Shown: positions 27,921 through 36,262 of the stretch, piece after piece
Numbering within the stretch: position 1 is the stretch's first letter
Layout of the letters: every line of letters begins with the position of its first letter
Assembly: GCA_016025055.1 (NCBI GenBank)
Contig: CP065590.1
Coordinates: forward strand, 4,092,001 to 4,156,000
DNA: 64,000 nt
Direction: 5' to 3'
From: Chryseobacterium indologenes
GTDB lineage: Bacteria > Bacteroidota > Bacteroidia > Flavobacteriales > Weeksellaceae
Notes under the pieces: model-generated
What the model was told of the DNA's origin: nothing
Databases searched by the model: none
Seen by the model: only the letters and a program-made list of their open reading frames with translations
Made by a program: the position numbers and the translations under genes

Positions 27921-29102
27921 ATGCAGGTAAATTCTACCCATATTTCACGGGCTGTAATCTGGCTGATGGCCATTATTTCAGGTCTCGTTGTCGCCAACAA
28001 TTATTACAACCAGCCTTTACTGGCCCTTATTTCAGAAGATCTGAACGTTTCTGAAACTGCTGCCAGCAGGATCTCTGTACTTACACAAATCGGCTATGCC
28101 TTAGGATTATTATTAATTGTACCTCTAGGCGATAAATTTTACCGTAAAAAATTAATTCTCATTGATCTAATTCTTGTTTTTGGAGCTCTGTTATGGATGA
28201 CATTTGCCACTGAGCTCTGGATGTTATACGCCGCAAGCCTATTAATTGGGGCTACTTCAGTGATTCCTCAGCTGTTTGTTCCGATTGCTGCAGAACTCTC
28301 TTCGGATAAAGAAAAATCCGGGAATATCGGTCTTGTGATGTCAGGATTATTGCTGGGCATTCTGCTGTCCCGTTTTGTAGGAGGAATTGTAGGTGAAGTA
28401 TGGGGATGGAGGGCCATGTTCGGAATAGCCGCGGGGCTAATGGTTTTCGTTTGGCTCGCCGTTTATAAAATGCTTCCGGAACTGCACCCAAATTTTAAAG
28501 GAACGTATAAAGAATTGATGCAATCTGTCGCCCATCTGGCCAGAACACAACCTATTCTCCAACTGGCAGCTTTCCGTGGGGCAATGGCCTTTGGATCGAT
28601 GTGTGCATTGTTTACCACATTGGTTTTCCATATGGAGAAACCTCCTTTTAATGCGGGTTCTTCTGTGGTGGGAAGTTTTGGATTAGCAGGAGCGGTTGGA
28701 GCCTTAGCTGCTGCTAAAGTAGGCAAATTGCAAAAATACTTTGATATCAACCGGATTATCCTTTACTCTTTACTCATCGTGATTGGAAGCTGGGGCTTTA
28801 CTTATTTTGCAGGAGAGACCTATTGGGGACTGATTGTAGGCGTAATCCTGGTAGACCTTGGAGTACAGTCAAGTCATATTATGAATCAGACCAATTATTT
28901 TCTTATAAAATCTAATGCTGTGAACCGGTTGAATACCGTTTATATGGTAGCATACTTTATTGGTGGATCTCTTGGAACTTGGCTGGCTTCAATAGCCTGG
29001 CAAAAAGCCCAATGGACGGGAGTTTGCTTTATAGGAGCCCTATTTGGAGTTCTGGCCCTGATTGCTCATATATTGTTTGCTCAAAAGGTCAATAAATCCT
29101 GA
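27921..29102 (+). CDS. MFS transporter (drug/metabolite efflux type)
   Basis: 393 residues with twelve predicted membrane segments. The start NNYYNQPLLALISEDL and the motif A-like PLGDKFYRKK after helix 2 match the YnfM/arabinose-efflux-like branch. Substrate unknown. Convergent with the HxlR regulator across a strong bidirectional terminator. Confidence 0.87.
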   Translation: MQVNSTHISRAVIWLMAIISGLVVANNYYNQPLLALISEDLNVSETAASRISVLTQIGYALGLLLIVPLGDKFYRKKLILIDLILVFGALLWMTFATELWMLYAASLLIGATSVIPQLFVPIAAELSSDKEKSGNIGLVMSGLLLGILLSRFVGGIVGEVWGWRAMFGIAAGLMVFVWLAVYKMLPELHPNFKGTYKELMQSVAHLARTQPILQLAAFRGAMAFGSMCALFTTLVFHMEKPPFNAGSSVVGSFGLAGAVGALAAAKVGKLQKYFDINRIILYSLLIVIGSWGFTYFAGETYWGLIVGVILVDLGVQSSHIMNQTNYFLIKSNAVNRLNTVYMVAYFIGGSLGTWLASIAWQKAQWTGVCFIGALFGVLALIAHILFAQKVNKS

Positions 29103-29122
29103 TTCAGTAGGGTTTCATGATA

Positions 29123-29168
29123 TTTGCCCCAAATTCAGGAATGATCTTATTCCTGAATTTGGGGCAAA
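29123..29168. terminator. Bidirectional terminator between MFS and HxlR genes
   Basis: Perfect 20-bp inverted repeat (29123-29142 and 29149-29168) with a 6-nt loop and A/T-rich flanks on both sides. Confidence 0.9.
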
Positions 29169-29187
29169 AATATACAATCCTTTTGGT

Positions 29188-29574
29188 TTAAAAAGATTTT
29201 TCTTCTAAAGCTTCCGAAATCTGGATTAAATCACTGTGTTTTCCTCCGCATTCGCTCAACAGCTTCCATATTGGAATAAGCTCTCTTACCATCTCTGTAA
29301 GTTCATTATCTACCCGAAGAGGAATCAATGCGTACACTGTTCTTTTTACCAAACCTTCTTTTTCAAGTTCCCTTAACTGTAAGGTGAACATCCTTTCTGT
29401 AATTCCTGATATTGATTTTCTCAACTCGCTGAACCGTAGTTTTTCAACCTTTAACTTATCCAGAATCAGCAGCTTCCACCTTCCGCCTATTTTGCATACT
29501 GCATAGATAAGGTCACATTCATGAATATACTGTCTGTTGATATTGTTTGTCGAACTCTTTTTTATTCTACCCAC
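29188..29574 (-). CDS. HxlR-family winged-helix transcriptional regulator
   Basis: 128 residues. CDLIYAVCKIGGRWKLLILDKL (including the conserved Cys and the GGRWK turn), RFSELRKSISGITERMFTLQLRELEKEGLV and the wing are standard for HxlR proteins. Many sense redox or electrophiles via the N-terminal Cys. The adjacent MFS pump is a plausible target. Confidence 0.88.
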   Translation of the reverse strand: MGRIKKSSTNNINRQYIHECDLIYAVCKIGGRWKLLILDKLKVEKLRFSELRKSISGITERMFTLQLRELEKEGLVKRTVYALIPLRVDNELTEMVRELIPIWKLLSECGGKHSDLIQISEALEEKSF

Positions 29575-29696
29575 TACTTACAAATTTGTTAGTACCATAC
29601 AAATCGATGTATACAACGCAAATCTAATAAAGACAACACAGGTTAACATATGGGATTTTGTAAAAGATTTAGAAAATTAATTTCTATAAATACACA

Positions 29697-30551
29697 TTAT
29701 TTATTATTGTACATAGCCATAATGTTCACTGAAACTAGAATCAAGGCTCCTATTATCTCAAATAAATTAGGCGTTTCATTAAAAAAGAATATACTTAGTA
29801 AGAAAACCCAAACAAATCTTAAAAATGATGATGAAACCATAGTAGTAGTATCACTAACCCTTAATGCTTGAGCCATAGTTATTTGACCTAAAGCGGCTAA
29901 AATTCCTGCTATAGCTAGCCACATAATATTTAAGCCTTGTGGCCATTCCAACGAAATAAATGAAAATGGTAAAGAAAACATTATTTGTGTAATACTCATC
30001 CATACACTAATAGTAAAGTTTGATTCACTTTTTGTCAAAAGTTTAATAATAATAAAGATGCCAGCATTATAAAACATTGATATAAAAACAAAAATAATCC
30101 CAAGATTGAAACTTTGCTTCAGATGTTGTTTTCCGAAAGTGATAAATATAGCCGCTATAAGTGATAAAATAAATACAACCTTTAAACGAGACGGAATATT
30201 TTCTTTAAGTAGTATTGGAACTAAAAAAGCAGTAATCAATGGGACTAGAAGACTAATAGAGCCAATCATAAGAAAGGCTCCATTTTTCAGTGCATAAATA
30301 TAACTAGCCATTGCTCCAAATCCAAATATTGCTCGAAGTAATATCATTTTTTTATTGACAATTCTTAATCCTTTAAATCTTCCTTGTATTAATAAGGGTA
30401 GGAAAAATAGAAGACCAAAAATGTTTCGAAACAGAACTATATTAAATATATCTATACTTAATGTGAGATTTTTTAGAATAGCTTCTTGGAGTACATATAA
30501 AAGAGTTGAAATAGCCATCCATAATATACCAGCACGCGTACTCTCTCTCAT
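29697..30551 (-). CDS. EamA/DMT-family permease
   Basis: 284 residues with ten hydrophobic segments and the two-EamA-repeat layout (LWMAISTLLYVLQEAILKN at the start, a second repeat from about residue 150). Members export amino acids or small metabolites. It is the last gene of the AT-rich locus after the dioxygenase and radical-SAM-like gene, 84 nt downstream of the latter, so it probably exports their product. Confidence 0.82.
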   Translation of the reverse strand: MRESTRAGILWMAISTLLYVLQEAILKNLTLSIDIFNIVLFRNIFGLLFFLPLLIQGRFKGLRIVNKKMILLRAIFGFGAMASYIYALKNGAFLMIGSISLLVPLITAFLVPILLKENIPSRLKVVFILSLIAAIFITFGKQHLKQSFNLGIIFVFISMFYNAGIFIIIKLLTKSESNFTISVWMSITQIMFSLPFSFISLEWPQGLNIMWLAIAGILAALGQITMAQALRVSDTTTMVSSSFLRFVWVFLLSIFFFNETPNLFEIIGALILVSVNIMAMYNNK

Positions 30552-30635
30552 AGGAAAGTATCATGGATAAAATTTATATCTTTATTAATATATAGTTCGT
30601 TCATATTTTTTTAAATACTTACAACTACTAAATTT

Positions 30636-31643
30636 TTATTCATTGGAAGTTTCCATTCTCATTTCAGCAATTCCACATTTGGCAGGTGGCATTAATTGAC
30701 CTGAATGGCTCATGACTTCAGCATGCGTTTTAACAGGATCAACAAATAATAAGGATAAGCTATGTTTATTGAACTTAGAACTATATGCTGTTGAAATCCC
30801 TGAATATGTATCTGGAATACTTGTTGTAGTCGGAAAAATTGCTTTATCTTCATACAGTCTTCCACTCCATACATCATTAGAATTGTATACCGGCTTAGTT
30901 TTAGACAAGTCAATTAGTTGAGTTACGGCAGCTGTCATGGGGAAGCGTAAGCTATTCTCAGCAATAAGAAAATCTTTTTCAACCAACCAATTTACTATAT
31001 TATCTTGTCTTTGTTTTAGTTGATAAATATTATAAGATGCAGACATTATAATAGGTATAACAATTCCTCCCAAGTTTCTATATTCTTGTATAAATTCTAA
31101 TCTAGTCTTTAATTGTGCATTGTTATCCATAGCACTTATTGAAACTCTAATCTCTGCTCTATTGGAAACAAGTTGTAACATTACTTATTTTGAAGGTTTG
31201 ATAAAAACTTTAGAGATGAAGATTGTTAGTATATTATTTTTCATTAAAATTTCAGCAAGTTTATTGGCTTTATCCCAATCCCATGATGGATCACTATTCC
31301 AGCCGTTACGTAAGTACCGTTGAGATTTTGGCAAAACATCTAAGTCTTTTTTAATTAAGTCGATATCTAAAATATTTTTCCTCCTAATTCCAAAATCAAT
31401 ACCTTGCCCCCAAAAACCTTTTGCGGCAAAACAAATTCCATAACATGCTTGTTTAGCAGATAGACACCCAGAGACAATATCTCCAGTAACACTATTGTTT
31501 GGCATCCCTCCGGCTATGCCAACTCGAATTGGTATACTTTCTGGAGCAACTAATACTTTCGAAGAAATGTATGACTCATTGCTTTCATAAATAAGTTTTG
31601 CAATTTTTGATGAAAGCTCTTTAGAAATAAATAACTGTTCCAT
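30636..31643 (-). pseudogene. Radical-SAM-like protein interrupted by an in-frame TAA
   Basis: Two open segments in the same frame (31643-31185, 152 aa; 31181-30636, 181 aa) are separated only by a TAA and one codon, so one substitution or a split gene explains it, not an indel. The first segment has three clustered cysteines, C60, C67 and C71 (C-x6-C-x3-C), then LRNGWNSDPSWDWD and a strand FISK. The second opens with EIRVSISAMD and continues with GGIVIPIIMSA. This alternation looks like a radical-SAM partial TIM barrel, but the spacing is not the canonical CxxxCxxC, so the family call is inference. The second ATG lies 3 nt after the stop, so restart is conceivable. It lies 14 nt downstream of the dioxygenase. 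Confidence 0.55.
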
Positions 31644-31657
31644 ATTAAAATTTTTAT

Positions 31658-32500
31658 TTAAGAAATAACCTTTCCAGGAATTGAAGTATTATATTTATCA
31701 TCTGGATATATTTTAAGGGATTTTAGAAACCTTATTCCTTCATATTTCTCTCTACGGTGCAACAACTGCGCGTTGTCATATAATATTATATCACCCGATT
31801 GCCAATCATGTGAATATATTTTATCAGAAGTCAATAAATCTTGTAAAATATCATATTTGTTTATTTCTTTTTTTGCATTATGAGTATCCCTGAAATCGAT
31901 AGTATTTTCACTTACATAAACAAATTCCATTTTAGTATAAGGATTTTGTAGTATTGTAGGATGAGAGACTGTAAGTCTGGGTGCGTTATCATGAACAACA
32001 GCAGGTTCTCTTGTACTCCATAATCCTTGAAGTTTTTTTATTTTATTTTTTTTTACAAGAGACATAGATGTACTTACAAAGCTTGTTTGTCCTTCCTTCT
32101 CCGGGGGGATTAAACAAAATAAAATACCTATAGATGCTGGGTTTTCTCTGAATTCTTGATCAGAATGCCAAAAATCTGTTGTATTTAAGGAATTTCCCAG
32201 AGGGCTCCCATCAGGACGCTTTAAGTTAGTAATATATCCTACTTCTTTGATTGCTTTTCCATGATTAACAGAAAAAGCAGAAGCTTCAAGCCTACCATTT
32301 CCAACTTGTTTGCCCAATGAAATAAGATCTTTATCATCAAGGGCTTGGTTTCTAAATAAAATAAAACCTTCTTTTGATAACTCTTCTTTTATACTAATAA
32401 GATCTTCGGGCTTGATCTTTTTTAGATCTATAGCACTTGCTTGAACACCTATTTTTTCCATTTTAATGAATGATACATTAATATTATCAACTTTTGTCAT
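31658..32500 (-). CDS. TauD/TfdA-type Fe(II)/2-oxoglutarate dioxygenase
   Basis: 280 residues. Iron ligands H112-x-D114 in FWHSDQEF, distal H248 in LLHRR, and 2-oxoglutarate-binding R257 in GIRFLKSLKI. Fold order is that of TauD. The substrate is unknown; nothing sulfonate-related is nearby. First gene of a minus-strand unit with the radical-SAM-like gene and the EamA permease. The coding sequence is visibly more AT-rich than neighbouring genes, suggesting acquisition by transfer. Confidence 0.85.
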   Translation of the reverse strand: MTKVDNINVSFIKMEKIGVQASAIDLKKIKPEDLISIKEELSKEGFILFRNQALDDKDLISLGKQVGNGRLEASAFSVNHGKAIKEVGYITNLKRPDGSPLGNSLNTTDFWHSDQEFRENPASIGILFCLIPPEKEGQTSFVSTSMSLVKKNKIKKLQGLWSTREPAVVHDNAPRLTVSHPTILQNPYTKMEFVYVSENTIDFRDTHNAKKEINKYDILQDLLTSDKIYSHDWQSGDIILYDNAQLLHRREKYEGIRFLKSLKIYPDDKYNTSIPGKVIS

Positions 32501-32554
32501 AGCAAAAAAGTTATTATTTGAAAGGCCAAAGTATAACTAATTTTTATTAAAAGA

Positions 32555-32562
32555 CAAAAATA
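32555..32562 (-). promoter_or_regulatory. -7 promoter element for dioxygenase locus
   Basis: The minus strand reads TATTTTTG (TAnnTTTG), 55 nt upstream of the dioxygenase ATG. Confidence 0.4.
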
Positions 32563-32584
32563 ATTCCTTTTATTTAGAATTATT
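32559..32584. promoter_or_regulatory. Inverted repeat overlapping the dioxygenase promoter
   Basis: AATAATTC (32559-32566) and GAATTATT (32577-32584), 10-nt spacer, overlapping the -7 element. It shares the ATTTAGAATnATT look of the repeat at 38355-38398 in front of the siderophore genes, so an iron-responsive operator is possible. Unproven. Confidence 0.35.
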
Positions 32585-32806
32585 TTTTTATGTTAAGTTA
32601 TTGATTTTAAAATGTCTATATACCTACTTTTGTGTTTTAAAATCAAGTAAGAATCAAATATACACTGTAATAAAAAGTTAAAATTCATGTAAGCAGAGAT
32701 AATCCTATTCTAACAAGATTACTAACCTATAATACCTAAATAACTATTCTTAATAGATTTTATCCTTAACCTGTTTTTTCACTTTTAGTGAGCAAACCTT
32801 TATCGG

Positions 32807-33060
32807 ATGTTTGGTCTTCTAGCCGTGATCACCACAGAATTTGGAGTTATCGATATTCTTACTCAATTGCAGAATTCCTTAGAATTTGCCAACAGTCCTG
32901 CTACCTCAATTGGAAATATGGGAGTAATTCTTGGGAGGGTGGATTAACATTACAAAAGGTGTAGAGTTTACCCCATGGATAGCGTAAGTTTTTGAAAGGT
33001 CCGCTTATCCGATGATGTTGGCAAGAAATAGGGTTGAGGGAAAAGACATGATAATTTCTA
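32807..33060 (+). pseudogene. Remnant of an MFS transporter
   Basis: 32807-32947 reads Met-Phe-Gly-Leu-Leu-Ala-Val-Ile-Thr-Thr-Glu-Phe-Gly, resembling an MFS first helix. It jumps into a Ser-Pro-Ala-Thr-Ser-Ile-Gly-Asn-Met-Gly segment typical of a late MFS helix and stops. Another frame continues Gly-Gly-Trp-Ile...Phe-Thr-Pro-Trp-Ile-Ala and a basic tail. It looks like a transporter with its centre deleted. The rest of 32501-33109 contains nothing else I recognise besides the promoter and inverted repeat. Confidence 0.55.
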
Positions 33061-33109
33061 TGTGTAAATATTAAACTGTAACAAATTTTATTACATTAAA
33101 ATAATTTTG

Positions 33110-33117
33110 TATCTTTG
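33110..33117 (+). promoter_or_regulatory. -7 promoter element for DsbA/FrnE gene
   Basis: TATCTTTG matches TAnnTTTG, 28 nt before the ATG at 33145. It excludes the upstream in-frame codons at 33115 as the start. Confidence 0.5.
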
Positions 33118-33144
33118 TCCTTTAAATTATATAAAATACATCCA

Positions 33145-33846
33145 ATGAAAATAGAAATATGGTCGGACGTTATGTGTCCGTTTTGTTATATCGGAAAAAA
33201 TAATTTTGAACAGGCATTAGAAAAATTACCATTCAAAGACCAGGTAGAAGTAGAGTGGAAGAGCTTTCAGCTGGACCCAACATTAGAAGCGGATAAAACT
33301 CAGGATACCTTTCAGTATTTCAGAGAAAAAAAAGGATTTCCGGAAACTCAGGCTTCCCAAATGCTGAACCAGGTGACGCAGATGGGGAAAGATGCAGGGA
33401 TTGATTTCAATTTTGAAAAAGCTTTGATCACCAATACATTCAAGGCCCATAAATTACTTCATCTTGCCAAAAAGTATAATAAATCAAACGAAATGGAAGA
33501 AGCTTTATTCATCGCTCATTTCATTGATGGTAAAAATGTAGGTGATAGTAATGTTTTGGTTTCTCTTGCCGAAAAATTAGGGATCAACAAAGAAGAAGCA
33601 ATAAAGGCAGTAAGTTCTGACGAACTGGATTACCAAGTGAATCAGGATATTCTTGAAGCAAGAAACAATGGTATTTCAGGAGTTCCTTTTTTCATTCTGA
33701 ATGGAAAATATGCGGTTTCCGGAGCCCAGCCCGTTGCTGTATTTGAAGATGCCCTTCAGCAAACCTATAAAGAAAGTGTAAGTCCGCTTAAGGACCTTTC
33801 CGGTAGCAATGGCACTTCATGCGATGCTGACGGATGCAGTATTTAA
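33145..33846 (+). CDS. DsbA-family oxidoreductase (FrnE-like)
   Basis: 233 residues from Met 33145. A CPFC active site in WSDVMCPFCYIG, the long helical insertion, a cis-Pro segment GISGVPFFILNG and a C-terminal Cys pair (SCDADGCSI) are as in cytoplasmic FrnE-type DsbA proteins. No signal peptide. It is followed by a terminator and a separate promoter, so monocistronic. Confidence 0.88.
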   Translation: MKIEIWSDVMCPFCYIGKNNFEQALEKLPFKDQVEVEWKSFQLDPTLEADKTQDTFQYFREKKGFPETQASQMLNQVTQMGKDAGIDFNFEKALITNTFKAHKLLHLAKKYNKSNEMEEALFIAHFIDGKNVGDSNVLVSLAEKLGINKEEAIKAVSSDELDYQVNQDILEARNNGISGVPFFILNGKYAVSGAQPVAVFEDALQQTYKESVSPLKDLSGSNGTSCDADGCSI

Positions 33847-33857
33847 AATTTATTGAG

Positions 33858-33888
33858 ACCTCAAAACAATGTTTTGAGGTTTATTTTT
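33858..33888 (+). terminator. Rho-independent terminator
   Basis: Perfect 10-bp stem (33858-33867 and 33871-33880), 3-nt loop, then a T-rich tail. It closes the DsbA/FrnE gene. Confidence 0.85.
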
Positions 33889-33919
33889 GTGCGGAATTGA
33901 TTGTTTCTGATAACTATCG

Positions 33920-33927
33920 TATCTTTG
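33920..33927 (+). promoter_or_regulatory. -7 promoter element for nucleosidase gene
   Basis: TATCTTTG with a TTG at 33897-33899, 20 nt upstream, matches the Bacteroidota sigma factor pattern. It points to Met 33966 as the start. Confidence 0.5.
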
Positions 33928-33965
33928 TAATGCAGTACCAACAGCTGCTTAAATCCTATATTTCA

Positions 33966-34547
33966 ATGATAAAAATTAATCACGAAACACAATATCCTAT
34001 AGCAGATACTCTTTTTGTTTTCGCTTTAGATTCTGAAGCAGGAACTGTATTTGACGATAAAAATAAATTAATTACTGGTATCGGAAAGGTAAATGCTGCC
34101 ATCGAATTAACCAAAGAGATCCATACAAGAAAACCAAAACTGATTGTGAATTTAGGATCTGCAGGAAGTAAGGGCTTTCAAAAAGGAGAAGTAGTATGTT
34201 GTACCAAATTCATCCAGAGAGATATGGATGTAAGAGGACTGGGATTTAAACTTTATGAAACTCCGCTTTCCGGTGTACCGCCGGTACTGGAATATGGACT
34301 GATGATTGATGTTTTGAAAGAAGGGATCTGCGGTAGCGGTGATAGTTTTGAAATGAACCATTCCGAAACGGATTACAATATTGTAGACATGGAGGCCTAT
34401 CCGTTGGCACTGATCGCTCAAAAAGAGAATATTCCGTTTTTATGTTTGAAATACATCTCTGATGATGCAGGAAGTGACGCAGCAGATGATTGGAGTGTGC
34501 AGGTACACCTGGCTTCAGAAGCCTTTAAAAAAATATTATTTTCATAA
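33966..34547 (+). CDS. Nucleosidase (MTA/SAH nucleosidase, PNP_UDP family)
   Basis: The frame is open from 33834, but the promoter position and conservation (Tyr-Pro-Ile-Ala-Asp-Thr-Leu-Phe-Val-Phe-Ala-Leu) favour Met 33966. About 193 residues: GIGKVNAAIE, NLGSAGS and the purine-site VDMEAYPLA with the conserved Glu and a late Asp (YISDDAG). It would hydrolyse methylthioadenosine- or S-adenosylhomocysteine-like nucleosides. It is slightly shorter than standard Pfs. Confidence 0.82.
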   Translation: MIKINHETQYPIADTLFVFALDSEAGTVFDDKNKLITGIGKVNAAIELTKEIHTRKPKLIVNLGSAGSKGFQKGEVVCCTKFIQRDMDVRGLGFKLYETPLSGVPPVLEYGLMIDVLKEGICGSGDSFEMNHSETDYNIVDMEAYPLALIAQKENIPFLCLKYISDDAGSDAADDWSVQVHLASEAFKKILFS

Positions 34548-34558
34548 ACTTTTATCCT

Positions 34559-35080
34559 ATGACCTCTGTTACTATTAATAAAGCATCCCTGGAAGACCTG
34601 GAAATTATACAAACTTTGGGCATACAGACATTTTCCGAGACTTTTGCAGAAAACAATACCGAAGAGGCCATGAAAATGTATCTCGAAGAAAGCTTTAATA
34701 CTGGAAAGTTACAATCTGAGCTTAATAATGCGGACTCTATTTTCTATATTGCCTGGGAAGAAGACAATCCAGTAGGATATCTGAAAGTCAATTCCGGAAA
34801 AGCACAGACCGAATTACAGGATGATACCAGTCTTGAAATTGAAAGGATCTATGTAAAGAAAAGTCATCATGGCAAAAAAGTAGGCCAGCTTTTATACAAT
34901 CAGGCGCTGGAAACAGCTCAAAATCTCAAAAAATCCTATTTATGGCTGGGAGTCTGGGAAGAAAACCTGAGAGCCTTGAATTTCTATGAAAAGAACGGAT
35001 TTGTAGTATTCGATAAGCATATTTTCAGACTGGGAGAAGAGGAGCAGATTGATTTGATGATGAAAAAAATACTGAAGTAA
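34559..35080 (+). CDS. GNAT-family N-acetyltransferase
   Basis: 173 residues. Motif A reads IERIYVKKSHHGKKVGQLLYNQAL (acetyl-CoA pyrophosphate loop) and motif B ENLRALNFYEKNGFVVFDKH. Related to PaiA-type polyamine acetyltransferases by the N-terminal TFAENNTEEAM segment, but the substrate is uncertain. It lies 12 nt after the nucleosidase gene and is probably cotranscribed. Confidence 0.85.
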   Translation: MTSVTINKASLEDLEIIQTLGIQTFSETFAENNTEEAMKMYLEESFNTGKLQSELNNADSIFYIAWEEDNPVGYLKVNSGKAQTELQDDTSLEIERIYVKKSHHGKKVGQLLYNQALETAQNLKKSYLWLGVWEENLRALNFYEKNGFVVFDKHIFRLGEEEQIDLMMKKILK

Positions 35081-35129
35081 ACCCTTCTAACACGAACACA
35101 TGGGCTTGTTACAGCCCAAAATTCTATGT

Positions 35130-35217
35130 GTCTATGTGGTTTTATAATTCTACCACATGTACACATAGATTTATATAAGTTATCAATGTATAATTTTATT
35201 CGTGCATTAGTGGCAAT
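35130..35217. repeat. Composite palindromic repeat (copy C)
   Basis: A CTATGTGGT...ACCACAT hairpin (from 35132) followed by ATTCGTGCATTAGTGGCAA at 35199-35217. Same modules and order as in 52368-52482. Part of the 35081-35487 gene-free stretch. Confidence 0.65.
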
Positions 35218-35402
35218 AATATTTATATGCAGATAATATTTGGAAGATCTGTGTAATTTGCAAAATCAACGGGAACAAAATACTATAAAGCAGTCCTGCA
35301 TTTGCATTAAAAATTCGTGCATTCGTAGCATAATATTTCACGCTGGAGACTAAACAGATCATATTGAGAAGATCTGCGTAATTTACAAAATCAGCCAGAA
35401 CA
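35199..35402. repeat. Tandem pair of diverged repeat units
   Basis: Each unit starts with ATTCGTGCATT(A/C)GT(G/A)GCA (35199 and 35313) and carries a 34-nt block beginning AAGATCTG (35244-35277 and 35369-35402) that matches at 29 of 34 positions. Noncoding. No transposase seen. Confidence 0.65.
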
Positions 35403-35487
35403 AATAAAAACATCATGATAAAAGAAGCATTCAATCCTTGCGTCTTATGACATTCAAAAAACTTACGCCTTTAGGTATTTCCAACAT

Positions 35488-36065
35488 ATGAATCAATCGC
35501 TATTTTTAGAACAAACCAATCAATATTATCCTTTATCCGACGAGACGGCTGAAGCTCTGCTTGCTATTTGCACAGAAGAAAAGTACAGCAAAAATGATCT
35601 TCTGCTGGAAGCCGGTCATATGGCAAGGTATTACTATTTTTTACAATCCGGATTAATAGGTTATTATACTGTTGATGAACAAGGGGATTCTATCTACAAG
35701 ACTTTCTTTGAAGAAAACAGCTTCGTGGCTTCCACTGCCGCTATTATCAAAAATGAGCCCAGTGATTTTAATATCATAGCTTTAGAAGATTGTGCTGTCA
35801 TGCAATATCCTGTAAAGCCCTACCGTGAATTGCTTGAAAAACACCATGATCTGGCACTTTTTCACACCTATTATCTGGAGAAAAACTGGGTCGTGAAAAA
35901 GAGCCATTAGAAGTTTCCCTTAAATATGAAACAGCCAAGAAACGTTATCTGCAACTGCTGGAAAACAACAAGCTGTATAAAAGACTCAAGCAGCATCATA
36001 TCGCTTCTTATCTGGGAATCACCCCCACACAGCTCAGTCGCATTAAAAAAGAAATAAATTTATAA
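35488..36065 (+). CDS. Crp/Fnr-family regulator, frameshifted
   Basis: Cyclic-nucleotide-binding-type beta-roll (residues about 20-115) and, after a frame break in the A run 35896-35900, a C-terminal winged helix (Lys-Arg-Leu-Lys-Gln-His-His-Ile-Ala-Ser-Tyr-Leu-Gly-Ile-Thr-Pro-Thr-Gln-Leu-Ser...). One added base restores a 192-residue protein, normal for the short Bacteroidota Crp/Fnr group. Similar to the intact gene at 62367. A terminator follows. The esterase at 36263 may be its target. Confidence 0.82.
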
Positions 36066-36096
36066 AGCTTCAACATATGTTGAGGCTTTTGTTCTT
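36065..36096 (+). terminator. Rho-independent terminator
   Basis: 10-11 bp stem AAGCTTCAACA/TGTTGAGGCTT (one G-T pair), followed by a T-rich run, directly after the Crp/Fnr stop. Confidence 0.75.
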
Positions 36097-36262
36097 TTTT
36101 GGCTGCACCTTTGTATTGTCATAAGATAAGACACATTATATTTTTTTGGAAAAGAAGAATAACTCTATCAAATCAATTTACAATATACCTGGTTATCTGA
36201 AAACTTCCATTAAAATTTGTGCTCTGATATTATGTTTTTCATTAATTAAATAGTATAACAGC

